Shown piece by piece: positions 54,780 to 64,000 of a stretch of 64,000 nucleotides of DNA. Under the pieces are notes generated by a model. That model saw nothing but the letters and a program-made list of their open reading frames with translations. It had not been told where the DNA came from and did no database searches. Every line of letters begins with the position of its first letter. The stretch's first letter is position 1. The stretch covers positions 186,001-250,000 of the forward strand of contig JANSXE010000003.1 of NCBI GenBank assembly GCA_024743195.1, read 5' to 3'. The position numbers were made by a program, and so were the translations under genes. The DNA comes from Alphaproteobacteria bacterium. GTDB lineage: Bacteria > Pseudomonadota > Alphaproteobacteria > UBA8366 > Aestuariispiraceae.

Positions 54780-55022
54780 TCAAACGGACTGTCCGCCCGG
54801 CGCTTCGTCCGGCGGGATCACGCGCGGCGGCGGCCAGGGCGGTCGCCATTCGACCCCTAGCCGGTCGAGGATGCACAAGGCGACTGGCAGATAGTCGGAG
54901 TTGGGCATGTGGAACCAGCGCAGGAACTCCTCGATGGTCCAGGTGCCGTCGAGGAAGTAATCCAGATACTGGGCGCTCATCGGGTGCAGCCGGTCGGGCA
55001 GACAATCCGCGACGTCCGCCAA
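54780..55022 (-). CDS. small hypothetical protein
   Basis: An 80-residue frame (TTG 55022; or 66 residues from ATG 54980) between the two tRNA genes. The sequence is amphipathic with aromatic clusters (YLDYFLDGTWTIEEFLRWFH, YLPVALCILDRLGVEWRPP) and ends in a proline-rich stretch. These do not look like chance translation of GC-rich DNA, so I keep it. I do not recognise a family and cannot assign a role. Confidence 0.4.
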   Translation of the reverse strand: MADVADCLPDRLHPMSAQYLDYFLDGTWTIEEFLRWFHMPNSDYLPVALCILDRLGVEWRPPWPPPRVIPPDEAPGGQSV

Positions 55023-55245
55023 GGTCCCGCGCGCGCGTTGCGCCCTGACGGCGCTGCGCGCGGTCTGCGGAGGCGGCGAGCCGTCCGATGGTCTGTCGCT
55101 GGGGGCGGGGACTGGCTTCCTCCTTCGCTCTGAAGCGAACCGATGCGATCCAGTCTAACCGAACGGGTCGCATGGGGTCGAAGGAAAAGTCGGTCGCCGC
55201 CGTGGGAGGCGGGCCGTCGCGAGCGGGCCGCATGGGGAAGGGAGT

Positions 55246-55319
55246 TGGAGGCGCGGGCCGGAATCGAACCGGCGTACACGGCTTTGCAGGCCGCTGCGTA
55301 ACCACTCCGCCACCGCGCC
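55246..55319 (-). tRNA. tRNA-Cys (GCA)
   Basis: Minus-strand cloverleaf of 74 bases with encoded CCA. The acceptor is GGCGCGG/CCGCGCC, the discriminator base is U, and the anticodon loop is CTGCAAA (GCA). The T arm is GCCGGTTCGATTCCGGC. A typical bacterial tRNA-Cys. Confidence 0.97.
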
Positions 55320-55544
55320 TCGGACGGTGCGTTGGCGCGACCGTCGGCGGCGGATATACGCGGGCGCCCGGTCCCGGTCAAGGCGGCCGATCGGGCGTCT
55401 CCGCCGGAGAGGGTCGCGCCGGTCGGGCGAATTGCATTGGGGCCGTCGCCTGCTTATAAGGAGCGCGGATCACACCGCCGCCCGCACCCCCCCGCGCCGT
55501 CGACGCGGGCCGGGTCGACGCGGCGCTTCCGGAGGACGATCCGC

Positions 55545-56198
55545 ATGGATTTCGAGATCGCGCGCCGCAACATGGTGGCCAGTCAGCTTCGTCCGAACGA
55601 GGTCACGGACGCCGGCGTGCTCGCCGCCATGGGGGCGCTGCCGCGCGAACGCTTTCTGCCGAAACCGCGCCAGCCGATGGCCTATATCGACGAGGACCTG
55701 GAGATCGCGCCGGGCCGCTATCTGATGGAGCCGGTCACGGCGGCGCGCCTCGTGCAGGCGGCGGGCGTCGGCGCGGGCGACAACTGCTTGGTCGTCGGCC
55801 CGGGCACGGGTTATCTGGCGGCCGTGGTCGGACGGCTTGCGGCGTCTGTCTTCGCGCTCGAGCAGGACGCCGATCTGGCGGCCCGCATGAGCGCGCTGAT
55901 CACCGACATGGCGCTCGACAATGTTGTGATCGTCGAAGGGCCTCACGCCGCTGGATGGCCGAAGGAATCTCCGTATGATGTGATCGTGATCGACGGGGCC
56001 GCGCCGGAAATCCCCGCGGCGCTCGGGGAGCAGCTCGAGGAGGGCGGACGGCTTGCGGCGGTGATCGGCGGGCCCGGGCAGGTCGGACGGCTGACGTTGG
56101 GGGTCAAGCATAACGGCGTGCTCTCGCATCGGGCGCTGTTCGACGCGATGGTGCAGCCGGCCGCCGGGTTCGAACGCGAGGCCGGGTTTGTCTTTTGA
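55545..56198 (+). CDS. pcm: protein-L-isoaspartate O-methyltransferase family protein
   Basis: A 217-residue class I methyltransferase. SAM loop VVGPGTGYLAAVV (84-90 core), acidic residue in ALEQDADL, and YDVIVIDGAAPEIP. The family normally methylates damaged isoaspartyl residues for repair. The usual Ser/Thr-rich PCMT substrate motif is not obvious, so activity is uncertain; in alphaproteobacteria this gene is often next to tolC and popZ, as here. ATG 55545 has GGAGGA upstream. Confidence 0.86.
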   Translation: MDFEIARRNMVASQLRPNEVTDAGVLAAMGALPRERFLPKPRQPMAYIDEDLEIAPGRYLMEPVTAARLVQAAGVGAGDNCLVVGPGTGYLAAVVGRLAASVFALEQDADLAARMSALITDMALDNVVIVEGPHAAGWPKESPYDVIVIDGAAPEIPAALGEQLEEGGRLAAVIGGPGQVGRLTLGVKHNGVLSHRALFDAMVQPAAGFEREAGFVF

Positions 56199-56283
56199 AG
56201 ACGACCTGCGCGTTCAGGCGCAGCCGGCGGCGACGGTCGAGCGATCTGTTGCGGCGCACACGCGCCGGCCACTTTTGGTAAGG

Positions 56284-57750
56284 ATGACCGCGATGGCGGG
56301 ACGGGTGCGAGGCGTCACTTCTTTGACCGGCGGATTGCCGGGGGCGACGGCGTTGGGCGCTTTGGCGCTCGCCGTGGGGCTCTTCGTCGCGCCGGATCCG
56401 GCCGCGGCCCAGAGCCTGGAAGAGGCGCTGGCCAAGGCCTATCGCGACAACCCGACGCTGCAGGCGCGCCGCGCCCGGCTGCGCGCGGTCGACGAGAGGG
56501 TGCCGCAGGCGCTCTCCGGCTGGCGGCCCGAGGTGCAGCTCTTCGGCAATTACGGCGGGCTGCGCACGCGGCAGAATTTCGATCCGCGGCGCGACACGCG
56601 CACGACCTATTCGCTCGAGCTGGAAATCCGGCAGAACCTGTACAACGGCGGCGGCACCGAGGCCCAGATCGCGGCCGCCGAGGCCGACGTCCTGGCCGAG
56701 CGCGCCCGGCTGCGCGCGCAAGAGCAGACGGTGCTGTTCGACACGGTGACCGCCTATATGGACGTGGTGCGCGATCAGGCGGTGCTCGACCTCAACACCC
56801 AGAACGAACGGCGTCTCATCCGCCAATTGGAGGCGACCCGCGACCGCTTCGAGGTCGGCGAGGTCACCCGCACCGATGTGGCGCAGGCCGAATCGCGGCT
56901 GTCCCGTGCGACGTCGGACCGGATCCGGGCGACCGGCAATCTCGAGGTCAGCCGCGCCATCTATGAGCGGGTCGTCGGCGTGCCGCCGGGCGAACTGAAC
57001 CAGCCGCTGGGCTTGGTGGAGCTGCCGACCTCGCGGACCGAGGCGATCGAGCTTGCGGTCGGCGGCAACCCGGACGTGACCGCGACGGTCTACGACCGGC
57101 GCTCGGCCCTGCGCGAGATCGACAGCCAATTCGCCGACCTGCTCCCGGATCTCGATCTGGTCGGCTCCGCCAGCCATGACCGGAAGACGACGACGTCCGA
57201 TTCGGAGCGCAACCAGCTCAGCCTGACCGCCCAGCTCACCGTGCCGATCTATCAGCAAGGCGTGGAGAGCAGCGAAATCCGCGAGGCCAAGCAGCGCGCC
57301 CGCGAAGCGCTGGACGCCATCGAGGAAGCGCGGCGCGGCGCGACCGAGGATGCGACCAGCGCCTGGGAGACCTATCGCACCAGCCTGGCCGAGATCGAGG
57401 CCATCCGCGAAGAGGTGCGCGCGGCGGAGATCGCGCTCGAAGGGGTGGAGCAGGAGGCGACCGTCGGCCAACGCACCGTGCTCGACGTTCTCGACGCCGA
57501 GCAGGAACTGCTGGACGCGCGGGTCTCGCTGGTGGAGGCCGAGCGCGATCTGCTCGTCGCGCGCTACGACCTGCTGGTCGCCGTCGGCTCGATGAGCGCG
57601 CGGGACCTCGGCCTCGACGTCCAAGTCTACGATCCCTTCGCGCATTACAACAGCGTGCGCGATCGGCTGTGGGGGGCGGGCGATCCGGCGGAGAGCAGCG
57701 CCTACGACACCGATCGCGAGACGGTCGTGATCCCCGGCGTTCAGGAGTAG
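56284..57750 (+). CDS. tolC: TolC-family outer-membrane channel protein
   Basis: A 488-residue outer-membrane efflux protein. A signal peptide (LTGGLPGATALGALALAVGL, ending near AAAQS) is followed by LEEALAKAYRDNPTLQARRARLRAVDE, the typical start of TolC. Two repeats of the OEP domain and long coiled-coil helices follow. Forms the outer channel for tripartite pumps and type I secretion, possibly including the ABC exporter at 44-48 kb. ATG 56284 is the best start; the frame begins earlier inside pcm. Confidence 0.93.
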   Translation: MTAMAGRVRGVTSLTGGLPGATALGALALAVGLFVAPDPAAAQSLEEALAKAYRDNPTLQARRARLRAVDERVPQALSGWRPEVQLFGNYGGLRTRQNFDPRRDTRTTYSLELEIRQNLYNGGGTEAQIAAAEADVLAERARLRAQEQTVLFDTVTAYMDVVRDQAVLDLNTQNERRLIRQLEATRDRFEVGEVTRTDVAQAESRLSRATSDRIRATGNLEVSRAIYERVVGVPPGELNQPLGLVELPTSRTEAIELAVGGNPDVTATVYDRRSALREIDSQFADLLPDLDLVGSASHDRKTTTSDSERNQLSLTAQLTVPIYQQGVESSEIREAKQRAREALDAIEEARRGATEDATSAWETYRTSLAEIEAIREEVRAAEIALEGVEQEATVGQRTVLDVLDAEQELLDARVSLVEAERDLLVARYDLLVAVGSMSARDLGLDVQVYDPFAHYNSVRDRLWGAGDPAESSAYDTDRETVVIPGVQE

Positions 57751-57980
57751 ACCGGCCGGGCGCGCCCTTCGGGAAACTCGATTGCAATAAATCCCCGACT
57801 CGGTGCAGCGTTAAGCCAGATCGGGAGTTGTCGGGCCGGGGCGCGCGGCGGCGTTTCGATTCCGGCCGCGGCGCTTGGCGTCATTCGCGGCGGCCGTGCG
57901 TGGGCTGCGTCGTCGGTTGGGGGAAGCGTTCGACGCGGATCGGACCCTGACGGCGGAGGGTGGAAGGACAGGTCTGGACC

Positions 57981-58655
<675 letters not shown>

Positions 58656-58981
58656 GCGGGCGCCAAATCCGGACGCGCCTGCACGGCGACGCCCATGCGG
58701 CGCGGTCGGCCGATCCGGCGGGCGATCGCAAAAAAACTCCCAGCAAGACCTGAGATCGGCCCCGATCGCGTCCCGCGAACGGGTCGCGCTTGTTTCCCGG
58801 GTTTCACAACTGCTTCGTTCGCAAGGCGGTGGTCGGCGTCGCAAGGGCTCAGTACCCTAAGCCCGGATGTGCGACGGCCCGCGCGTCGGTCCGCCGGTTC
58901 GGCTGGATAGGGTGGGGGCGCTTCCGCTAGACTGACTGCCGCGCGCGCAACGGCGCTCGGGACAATAGGGAGAGAGAAGAG
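58656..58981 (+). promoter_or_regulatory. ilvD upstream region, no clear element
   Basis: 326 bases without a supported gene. AGGGAGAGAAG just before the ATG gives a ribosome site. I see no leader peptide with runs of branched-chain codons and no convincing hairpin/anti-hairpin, so attenuation of ilvD is unsupported. A possible -10 (TAGACT at 58928-58933) has no good -35. Confidence 0.4.
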
Positions 58982-60727
58982 ATGGCCGAAGCCGATCCGA
59001 AGACCGGTCGGAAGATCTGGGACAAATCCAAGCTGCCGAGCCGCTACGTCTCGATCGGGCCGGCCAGCGCCCCGCATCGCGCCTTCTATTACGCGATGGG
59101 CATGACGGACGAGGAGATCAAACAGCCCTTCGTCGGCGTCGCCACCTGCTGGAACGAGGCCGCGCCCTGCAACATCTCGCTCGCGCGCCAGGCCCAGGCG
59201 GTGAAGAAGGGGGTGAAGGCGGCCTCCGGCACGCCGCGCGAATTCACCACCATCACGGTTACCGACGGCATCGCCATGGGGCATGCGGGCATGTTCGCCT
59301 CGCTGCCCAGCCGCGACCTGATCGCGGATTCGGTCGAGCTCACCGTGCGCGGCCACTGCTACGACGCGATCGTCGGCGTCGCCGGCTGCGACAAGTCGCT
59401 GCCCGGCATGATGATGTCGATGGTGCGCATGGACGTGCCCTCCATCTTCATCTATGGCGGCTCCATCCTGCCCGGCCGCTACAAGGGCAAGGACATCACC
59501 GTCCAGGACGTGTTCGAGGCTGTCGGCCGTCACTCGGGCGGCCAGATCGACGAGCAGGAGCTGCACGACATCGAATGCGCCGCCTGTCCGTCGGCCGGCT
59601 CCTGCGGCGGCATGTTCACGGCCAACACGATGGCCTGCATTTCGGAGGCGATCGGACTGGCGCTGCCCGGCTCCGCCGGCGCGCCCGCGCCCTATGAGAG
59701 CCGCGATGCGCTGTGCGAGGCCTCCGGCCGCCAGGTCATGAACCTCATAGAGCAGCAGATCCGGCCGCGCCAGATCGTCACCCGCAAGGCGTTGGAGAAC
59801 GCGGCGCGCATCGTCGCCGCCACCGGGGGGTCGACCAACGCCGGCCTGCATCTGCCGGCGATCGCGAACGAGGCCGGAATCGACTTCACGCTCGGCGACG
59901 TCTGCGACATCTTCCGGGACACGCCTTACATCGCGGACCTGAAGCCCGGCGGCCGCTATGTCGCGAAGGATCTGTTCGAGGTCGGCGGCGTGCAGGTCGT
60001 GCTCAAGGCGCTGCTCGACGCGGGCTATCTGCATGGCGACTGCCTGACCGTCACCGGCGAAACGCAGGCGGAAAATCTGGAGGATGTGGTATTCCCGACC
60101 GACCAGGACGTGGTGCGGCCGGTCTCCAACCCGCTCTCGACCTGGGGGGGCGTCGTGGGCCTCAAGGGCAATCTCGCCCCCGAAGGCGCGATCGTGAAGG
60201 TCGCGGGCCTCAAGTCGCTGACCTTCAAGGGGCCGGCCCGTTGTTTCGACCGGGAGGAGGAAGCCTACAAGGCCGTCGCCGAGGGCGACTACAAGGAAGG
60301 CGACGTGCTGGTCATCCGCAACGAGGGCCCCAAGGGCGGCCCCGGCATGCGCGAGATGCTGGCCACCACGGCGGCGATCTACGGCCAGGGCATGGGCGAC
60401 AAGGTGGCGCTGATCACCGACGGCCGCTTCTCGGGCGCGACGCGCGGCTTCTGCATCGGCCATGTTGGGCCGGAGGCGGCGGTCGGCGGTCCGATCGGAC
60501 TGCTGCGCGACGGCGACATGATCACCATCGATGCGCATGAGGGCGTGCTTGAGGTTGACGTCTCCGAAGAGGAGTTCGAGCGCCGTCGCGCCGACTGGAC
60601 CCCGCCCGCGCCGAACGCGAGCTCCGGCGCGCTGTGGCGCTATAGCCAGACCGTCGGCGCCGCCGTCACGGGCGCGCTGACCCATCCAGGCGCCAAGGCG
60701 GAGACGATCCCCTACGCCGACCAATAG
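58982..60727 (+). CDS. ilvD: dihydroxy-acid dehydratase
   Basis: A 581-residue iron-sulfur dehydratase of branched-chain amino-acid synthesis, converting 2,3-dihydroxy-isovalerate to ketoisovalerate. Cluster cysteines are Cys63 (APCNIS), Cys136 (GCDKS, with Lys137 that may be carbamylated) and Cys208 (SAGSCGGMFTANTM). The set fits a [2Fe-2S] enzyme. It is somewhat shorter than E. coli IlvD (616) and could belong to the wider IlvD/EDD group, but dehydratase is the best call. Confidence 0.93.
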   Translation: MAEADPKTGRKIWDKSKLPSRYVSIGPASAPHRAFYYAMGMTDEEIKQPFVGVATCWNEAAPCNISLARQAQAVKKGVKAASGTPREFTTITVTDGIAMGHAGMFASLPSRDLIADSVELTVRGHCYDAIVGVAGCDKSLPGMMMSMVRMDVPSIFIYGGSILPGRYKGKDITVQDVFEAVGRHSGGQIDEQELHDIECAACPSAGSCGGMFTANTMACISEAIGLALPGSAGAPAPYESRDALCEASGRQVMNLIEQQIRPRQIVTRKALENAARIVAATGGSTNAGLHLPAIANEAGIDFTLGDVCDIFRDTPYIADLKPGGRYVAKDLFEVGGVQVVLKALLDAGYLHGDCLTVTGETQAENLEDVVFPTDQDVVRPVSNPLSTWGGVVGLKGNLAPEGAIVKVAGLKSLTFKGPARCFDREEEAYKAVAEGDYKEGDVLVIRNEGPKGGPGMREMLATTAAIYGQGMGDKVALITDGRFSGATRGFCIGHVGPEAAVGGPIGLLRDGDMITIDAHEGVLEVDVSEEEFERRRADWTPPAPNASSGALWRYSQTVGAAVTGALTHPGAKAETIPYADQ

Positions 60728-60759
60728 GGCGCACGACGCCGATCATCGGCTCGATCGCG

Positions 60760-60788
60760 AACGCCGCCCCCGGGATGGGGGCGGCGTT
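60760..60788 (+). terminator. terminator hairpin after ilvD
   Basis: Stem AACGCCGCCCC / GGGGCGGCGTT (11 bp, loop of 7), beginning 33 bases after the ilvD stop, followed by TCGC rather than a strong T-run. Confidence 0.65.
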
Positions 60789-60807
60789 TCGCATTCAGAT
60801 TGAAGTT

Positions 60808-60836
60808 TTGCAAGATACACTAAAAGGTGGCATTAT
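60808..60836 (+). promoter_or_regulatory. candidate promoter for the TPR protein
   Basis: TTGCAA, 17-base spacer, CATTAT in a locally AT-rich stretch 37 bases before the ATG at 60873. Confidence 0.5.
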
Positions 60837-60872
60837 TTCCGAACCACTCTTAATGGGATCGGGAGGGATGTC

Positions 60873-62954
60873 ATGAAGACGGTGCATCGCGCGGTCGCCT
60901 GCGCAGCCGCTGGGTTCGCGCTTTTCATGGGATCGGCCGCGCGGGCGGAGGCGCCGCCGTCGGCGGCGGCGATCGAGGATCTGGTCTATCAGTGCATCGA
61001 GCCGTTGCTGGATGCGACCTATGCGCCGCCGATCTTCTCGGGTCTCGGGCCCATGCGCTATCCCTTCGAGATGAACCCGGCGGACGCGCCGGATGCGGCC
61101 TTGGCGCAGACCTACTTCGTGCAGGGCATGAACCTGTTTTACGGCTTCAACCATCCGGAGGCGGCCCTGTCGTTCGCCGAGGCGGCGGTGCTCGCGCCCC
61201 TGGACCCGATGCCCTATTGGGGGATCGCCCTGTCGGTCGGGCCGGACATCAACTCCAATCCCGACGATCCGTGCCTGGATGTGGCCGGCAAGACGGCGGC
61301 GAAGGCGGCGGCCGCGGCGGCGGCGCAGTGCGCAGCGGCGCCGGGCCTGTGCGCGCCCGGCGCCCGCACGCCGGAGCGGCTCGAACTGATGCTCGCCGAG
61401 GCGATTGACCTGCGCTACGGAAGCGACGATCCGGAGTACGCGCGCAACGTAGCCTACGCCGACGCGATGGCGGAGACGGTCGCGGCCTTCCCGGCGGAGG
61501 CGGATGCGCATGTGCTCTACGCGGCGGCCCAGATGGACGTCTGTCCCTGGCAGTGGTGGCTGAAGCCGGGCCAGAGCGACTGCGAGGGCTGGAGCCCGGC
61601 GGGCGACGATCCGACGCTGACCTACGCCTCGCCGCGCATCGAGATCGCGATCGACCATATCGAACGCGCCATCACCCTCTATCCGCGCCATCTCGGCGCG
61701 CGCCACTATCACATCCACGCGGTGGAGGAATCGCCGACGCCGGCGGACGCGCTGGAGACGGCGGAGATTCTGGCCGAACTTGGCCCGGGCATGGGCCACA
61801 TCGTGCACATGCCCTCGCACATCTACCGCCGCTTGGGGCGGCACGATCTGGCCTCGCTCTACAACTACCGCTCCGTCGCCGTCGACGCCGCCTATGTGGC
61901 GCAGGTGCCGAAGGCGGCGCGCTATCTGCTGCACTATCTCAACCACGACCGGCACTTCCTGATGATCTCGCTGGGGTTCGAAGGGCGGCGCTCGGAGACC
62001 CTGTCGACCGCGGACATCCTGATCGGCGGCGCGACGGAGTACGCGGAGAAGGCCTACAGCGAAAATACGGCGGCCAATCTCTCTGTCTCCGCCGTCAAGC
62101 CGGATTACTTCTTCACCGCCGGACTGTGGGCGCTGGCGCGCTTCTCCAGCATCAGCCCGCTACGGGTCGACGACCCGGCCGCGGTGAGCTGCGATCCGGC
62201 CGATCTCGATTCCGGGCCTCAGGTCACCTGGTCGACGCCCTATCGCTATTTCCTGACCCGCGTGGGGGAGGGGATGGACGGGCTGGAGGGCCTGTCGGAC
62301 CGGACGATCAAGTTCCCGATGGCGCGCTTGGCCGCGGACTATACCTACCTGATGGGCCTGGCCGCCGATCCGGCGGCGAACGGCGCGCGGCTCCTCGACT
62401 GCTTCGCGGGCCGCTATCAGGAGACCGAGGCGGCGGCGGCGCGCATCGCACAGGAGGACGCCCGCTTCTACGCCGGCTACGGCAACAACCGCGCTGAGGC
62501 GGTCCGTCGGCTGATGGTGACGACCTTGGCGGCGCGCATCGCCCGCCGGCTCGCGCCGGGCGACGCGCCCGCGGCCTTCGAGGCGCTGCTGGGCCCGCTC
62601 GGCGCCTCGGGCGCCGCCGCCTGCGCGATGGAGGAGCCGCCGATCGCGGTCGCCTTGCTGGAGGGCGCGGTCGCCCTGCAGGACGGGCTCTATTACAACG
62701 AACCGGACGACTGGTTCTATCCGGTGCGCGAGAGCCTGGGTGCGGCCTATCTGGAGGCGGGCCGGCCGGACTGCGCGCTCGCCGTCTTCCAGCGCGATCT
62801 GGAGGAACATCCGCGCAACCCGCGCAGCCTGTTCGGTCTGGCCGAGACGCTCGACGCCCTGGGCGAGGCGGAGGAGGCCGAACGGGTGCGCGCGGAGTTC
62901 CGCACGGTCTGGCGCAATTCGGAGCTGCGCATGACCTTGGCGGAGTTGCGTTAG
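60873..62954 (+). CDS. exported TPR-repeat protein with conserved histidine motifs
   Basis: A 693-residue protein. The first ~25 residues are a signal peptide ending ARAEA. Helical repeats of TPR type are visible from ~80 to 330 (for example NLFYGFNHPEAALSFAEAAV) and again near the C-terminus (SLGAAYLEAGRPDCALAVFQ). Two histidine-rich motifs, ARHYHIHAVEES near 280 and MGHIVHMPSHIYRR near 308, recur in a family of exported TPR proteins and could bind metal. Function is unknown. Cysteines (about ten) suggest disulfides in the periplasm. Confidence 0.82.
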   Translation: MKTVHRAVACAAAGFALFMGSAARAEAPPSAAAIEDLVYQCIEPLLDATYAPPIFSGLGPMRYPFEMNPADAPDAALAQTYFVQGMNLFYGFNHPEAALSFAEAAVLAPLDPMPYWGIALSVGPDINSNPDDPCLDVAGKTAAKAAAAAAAQCAAAPGLCAPGARTPERLELMLAEAIDLRYGSDDPEYARNVAYADAMAETVAAFPAEADAHVLYAAAQMDVCPWQWWLKPGQSDCEGWSPAGDDPTLTYASPRIEIAIDHIERAITLYPRHLGARHYHIHAVEESPTPADALETAEILAELGPGMGHIVHMPSHIYRRLGRHDLASLYNYRSVAVDAAYVAQVPKAARYLLHYLNHDRHFLMISLGFEGRRSETLSTADILIGGATEYAEKAYSENTAANLSVSAVKPDYFFTAGLWALARFSSISPLRVDDPAAVSCDPADLDSGPQVTWSTPYRYFLTRVGEGMDGLEGLSDRTIKFPMARLAADYTYLMGLAADPAANGARLLDCFAGRYQETEAAAARIAQEDARFYAGYGNNRAEAVRRLMVTTLAARIARRLAPGDAPAAFEALLGPLGASGAAACAMEEPPIAVALLEGAVALQDGLYYNEPDDWFYPVRESLGAAYLEAGRPDCALAVFQRDLEEHPRNPRSLFGLAETLDALGEAEEAERVRAEFRTVWRNSELRMTLAELR

Positions 62955-63463
62955 GCGCGGGCGGCGGGCGGCGTCGCCCAAACCTCCCGATCCAGGCGCA
63001 TCACGAGACACGCGTCGGCGCCGAAGCTCTGACGCTCGATCGGGCGGAAGCCGAGACGGGCGTAGAAGCGCTGGGCGCGGACATTGTCCGCCAACGGATC
63101 GATCAGCACGGCGGTCACCGCCGGATCGGCGAAGCAGCGCGCGAGCGCGAGGCGCATCATTTCCGTCCCGAAGCCGCGGCCGAGGCAATCGGGCTCCCCG
63201 ATCCAGATGTCGATGGCGCGCTGGTTCGGCGCGACCGCGCCCCAGTATCCGGTCGGATCCCGCGCGGGATCAATGATCTGCAGGAAGCCGATGGGACGGC
63301 CGTCCCGCTCCGCGATCAGCATCTGGCGCCAGTCGACCCGCTCCGGGATCTCCCGCTCCCAATCGAACGGCCCGTCGGCGCCCATGGCCGCTTTCACATG
63401 CGGCGCGGCCTCCCAGCGGCGAAGCAGCGGGATGTCCGAAACGGCGGCGGGGCGCAGATGCAT
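62951..63463 (-). CDS. GNAT acetyltransferase of the AAC(6')/Acetyltransf_8 type
   Basis: A 170-residue acetyltransferase resembling aminoglycoside 6'-N-acetyltransferases in family motifs: IDIWIGEPDCLGRGFGTEMM as acetyl-CoA loop, then DPAVTAVLIDPLADNVRAQRFYARLGF. The match is to the fold and motif order; many relatives are housekeeping or siderophore enzymes, so no drug-modifying activity is claimed. ATG 63463 fits the domain start; the frame extends to 63607 but would overlap the opposing gene at 63534. Confidence 0.83.
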   Translation of the reverse strand: MHLRPAAVSDIPLLRRWEAAPHVKAAMGADGPFDWEREIPERVDWRQMLIAERDGRPIGFLQIIDPARDPTGYWGAVAPNQRAIDIWIGEPDCLGRGFGTEMMRLALARCFADPAVTAVLIDPLADNVRAQRFYARLGFRPIERQSFGADACLVMRLDREVWATPPAARA

Positions 63464-63533
63464 GCCGGTCTTCTCCGAAAGCGCGGCGCCTTTTATCATG
63501 CCGCCTCTTCGATTGGGAAGGAGGCGCAATGCG

Positions 63534-64000
63534 ATGCGGGCTTGGATCTGGGCGGCGGCTCTGGCCCTGGCCCTGGCTCTGGCGTCGTCCGTGAGCGGCG
63601 CGGCCACAGCCCAGGAGGTCGCCGCTCTTGGCGACGGAGAGTTGATCGTGCTCGCCGCGCCCCGGGCCGACGATTCCTACTACGCCCCCATGGCGGACGC
63701 GATCGTCGCTTTCCACATCCGCTTCGCGAAGGCGCTCGCGGGCGGCGATCGGGCGCTGATCCTGACCGACGCCGCGACCCGGCCGCACTATGTCCAGGCG
63801 CTGGGCGAGGAGGCCGTCCTGGTCGCGCCGATGGAGGACGTCTGGGCGCGCGATTTCTCCCTGACCCGCCCCGAGCGCCCGGTGCGGTTCCGCTACACCG
63901 CCGAAGGGCAGGGCGGCGGTCGCGGCGGCCAACGCGACGCGGACTGGGTTCAGAGCGGCTTCGAGAGGCTGGCCGCCGCGGCGGGCTTGGACTACCGCGT
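63534..64000 (+). CDS. exported agmatine deiminase-like protein, 3' end beyond window
   Basis: The first 155 codons of a protein of the peptidyl-arginine/agmatine deiminase family. A signal peptide with a Leu/Ala-rich core (WIWAAALALALALASS) precedes AQEVAALGDG. The MEDVWARDFSLTRP block is the substrate-site region of the family (agmatine deiminases read D-T/V-W-x-R-D-F-G-P-T). The catalytic Cys and His would be downstream. GGAAGGAGG lies 8 bases before the ATG. Most agmatine deiminases are cytoplasmic, so the export signal is unusual. Confidence 0.82.
   Translation, partial: MRAWIWAAALALALALASSVSGAATAQEVAALGDGELIVLAAPRADDSYYAPMADAIVAFHIRFAKALAGGDRALILTDAATRPHYVQALGEEAVLVAPMEDVWARDFSLTRPERPVRFRYTAEGQGGGRGGQRDADWVQSGFERLAAAAGLDYR

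Noticed and set aside
54551-55319. Integrated element at the tRNA genes
   Set aside because: No integrase, no repeat of the tRNA 3' ends and no change of base composition in view.
58656-58981. Attenuator or riboswitch before ilvD
   Set aside because: No leader peptide with branched-chain codons and no competing hairpins could be drawn.
62951-63463. Calling an aminoglycoside resistance gene
   Set aside because: The similarity is to the general AAC(6')/siderophore acetyltransferase fold; substrate residues cannot be judged by eye.

Overview
This window looks like ordinary chromosome from a free-living alphaproteobacterium with very high G+C (roughly 70% by eye). The clade evidence is a PopZ/DUF2497 gene just after pcm and a tolC-type gene, a BioMNY biotin-uptake operon, and small palindromic repeats of a kind common in alphaproteobacterial intergenic DNA. 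I cannot name the genus. I see no rRNA, prophage, transposase or CRISPR array. Two tRNA genes (Asn, Cys) lie near 54.6 and 55.3 kb.

Layout. 0-4 kb: the end of a GFA-family gene and a large MmeI-like (Type IIL) restriction-modification enzyme. 4-13 kb: malate synthase G, an MFS carrier, a cytochrome c, a three-gene unit (EamA carrier, ectoine-hydroxylase-like dioxygenase, class II aldolase) and a CoxE-like VWA protein. 13-21 kb: glutathione peroxidase; a translationally coupled unit of release factor 3, GST and a CoA-transferase; a DMT carrier; a DUF1194 protein; a malate/lactate dehydrogenase-family enzyme and a divergent HisA-like protein. 21-29.7 kb: a four-gene minus-strand operon (AlaX editing protein, mercaptopyruvate sulfurtransferase, a double GNAT protein, an alanine-dehydrogenase-family enzyme), a methyltransferase, a cysteine synthase, a Nudix hydrolase and a desaturase.

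29.7-41.9 kb is a transport and signalling region. An XRE regulator is coupled to a substrate-binding-like protein that lacks a signal peptide. They precede a complete peptide-type ABC importer (Tat-exported binding protein, two permeases, fused double ATPase) and a SapC protein. Two overlapping stand-alone cyclic-nucleotide-binding proteins then diverge from a CheY-like receiver and an HPt protein, followed by another XRE regulator. 41.9-48.5 kb holds bioMNY and a tripartite ABC exporter. 48.5-54.5 kb holds a methylamine/betaine-type demethylation operon (dimethylglycine/sarcosine dehydrogenase-like, MttB-like without pyrrolysine, TetR) and a flavin amine oxidase. 54.5-64 kb holds the tRNAs, pcm, tolC, popZ, ilvD, a periplasmic TPR protein, an AAC(6')-like acetyltransferase and the start of an exported agmatine-deiminase-like gene.

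The most promising leads are the MttB/dehydrogenase/TetR operon with two palindromes upstream and no corrinoid protein, the XRE plus cytosolic binding-protein pair beside the ABC importer, the divergent HisA-like protein, the EctD-like dioxygenase unit, the cNMP-domain pair facing a receiver/HPt pair, and a family of paired inverted palindromic repeats. All function calls rest on recognised motifs and recalled family features; no database search was run.
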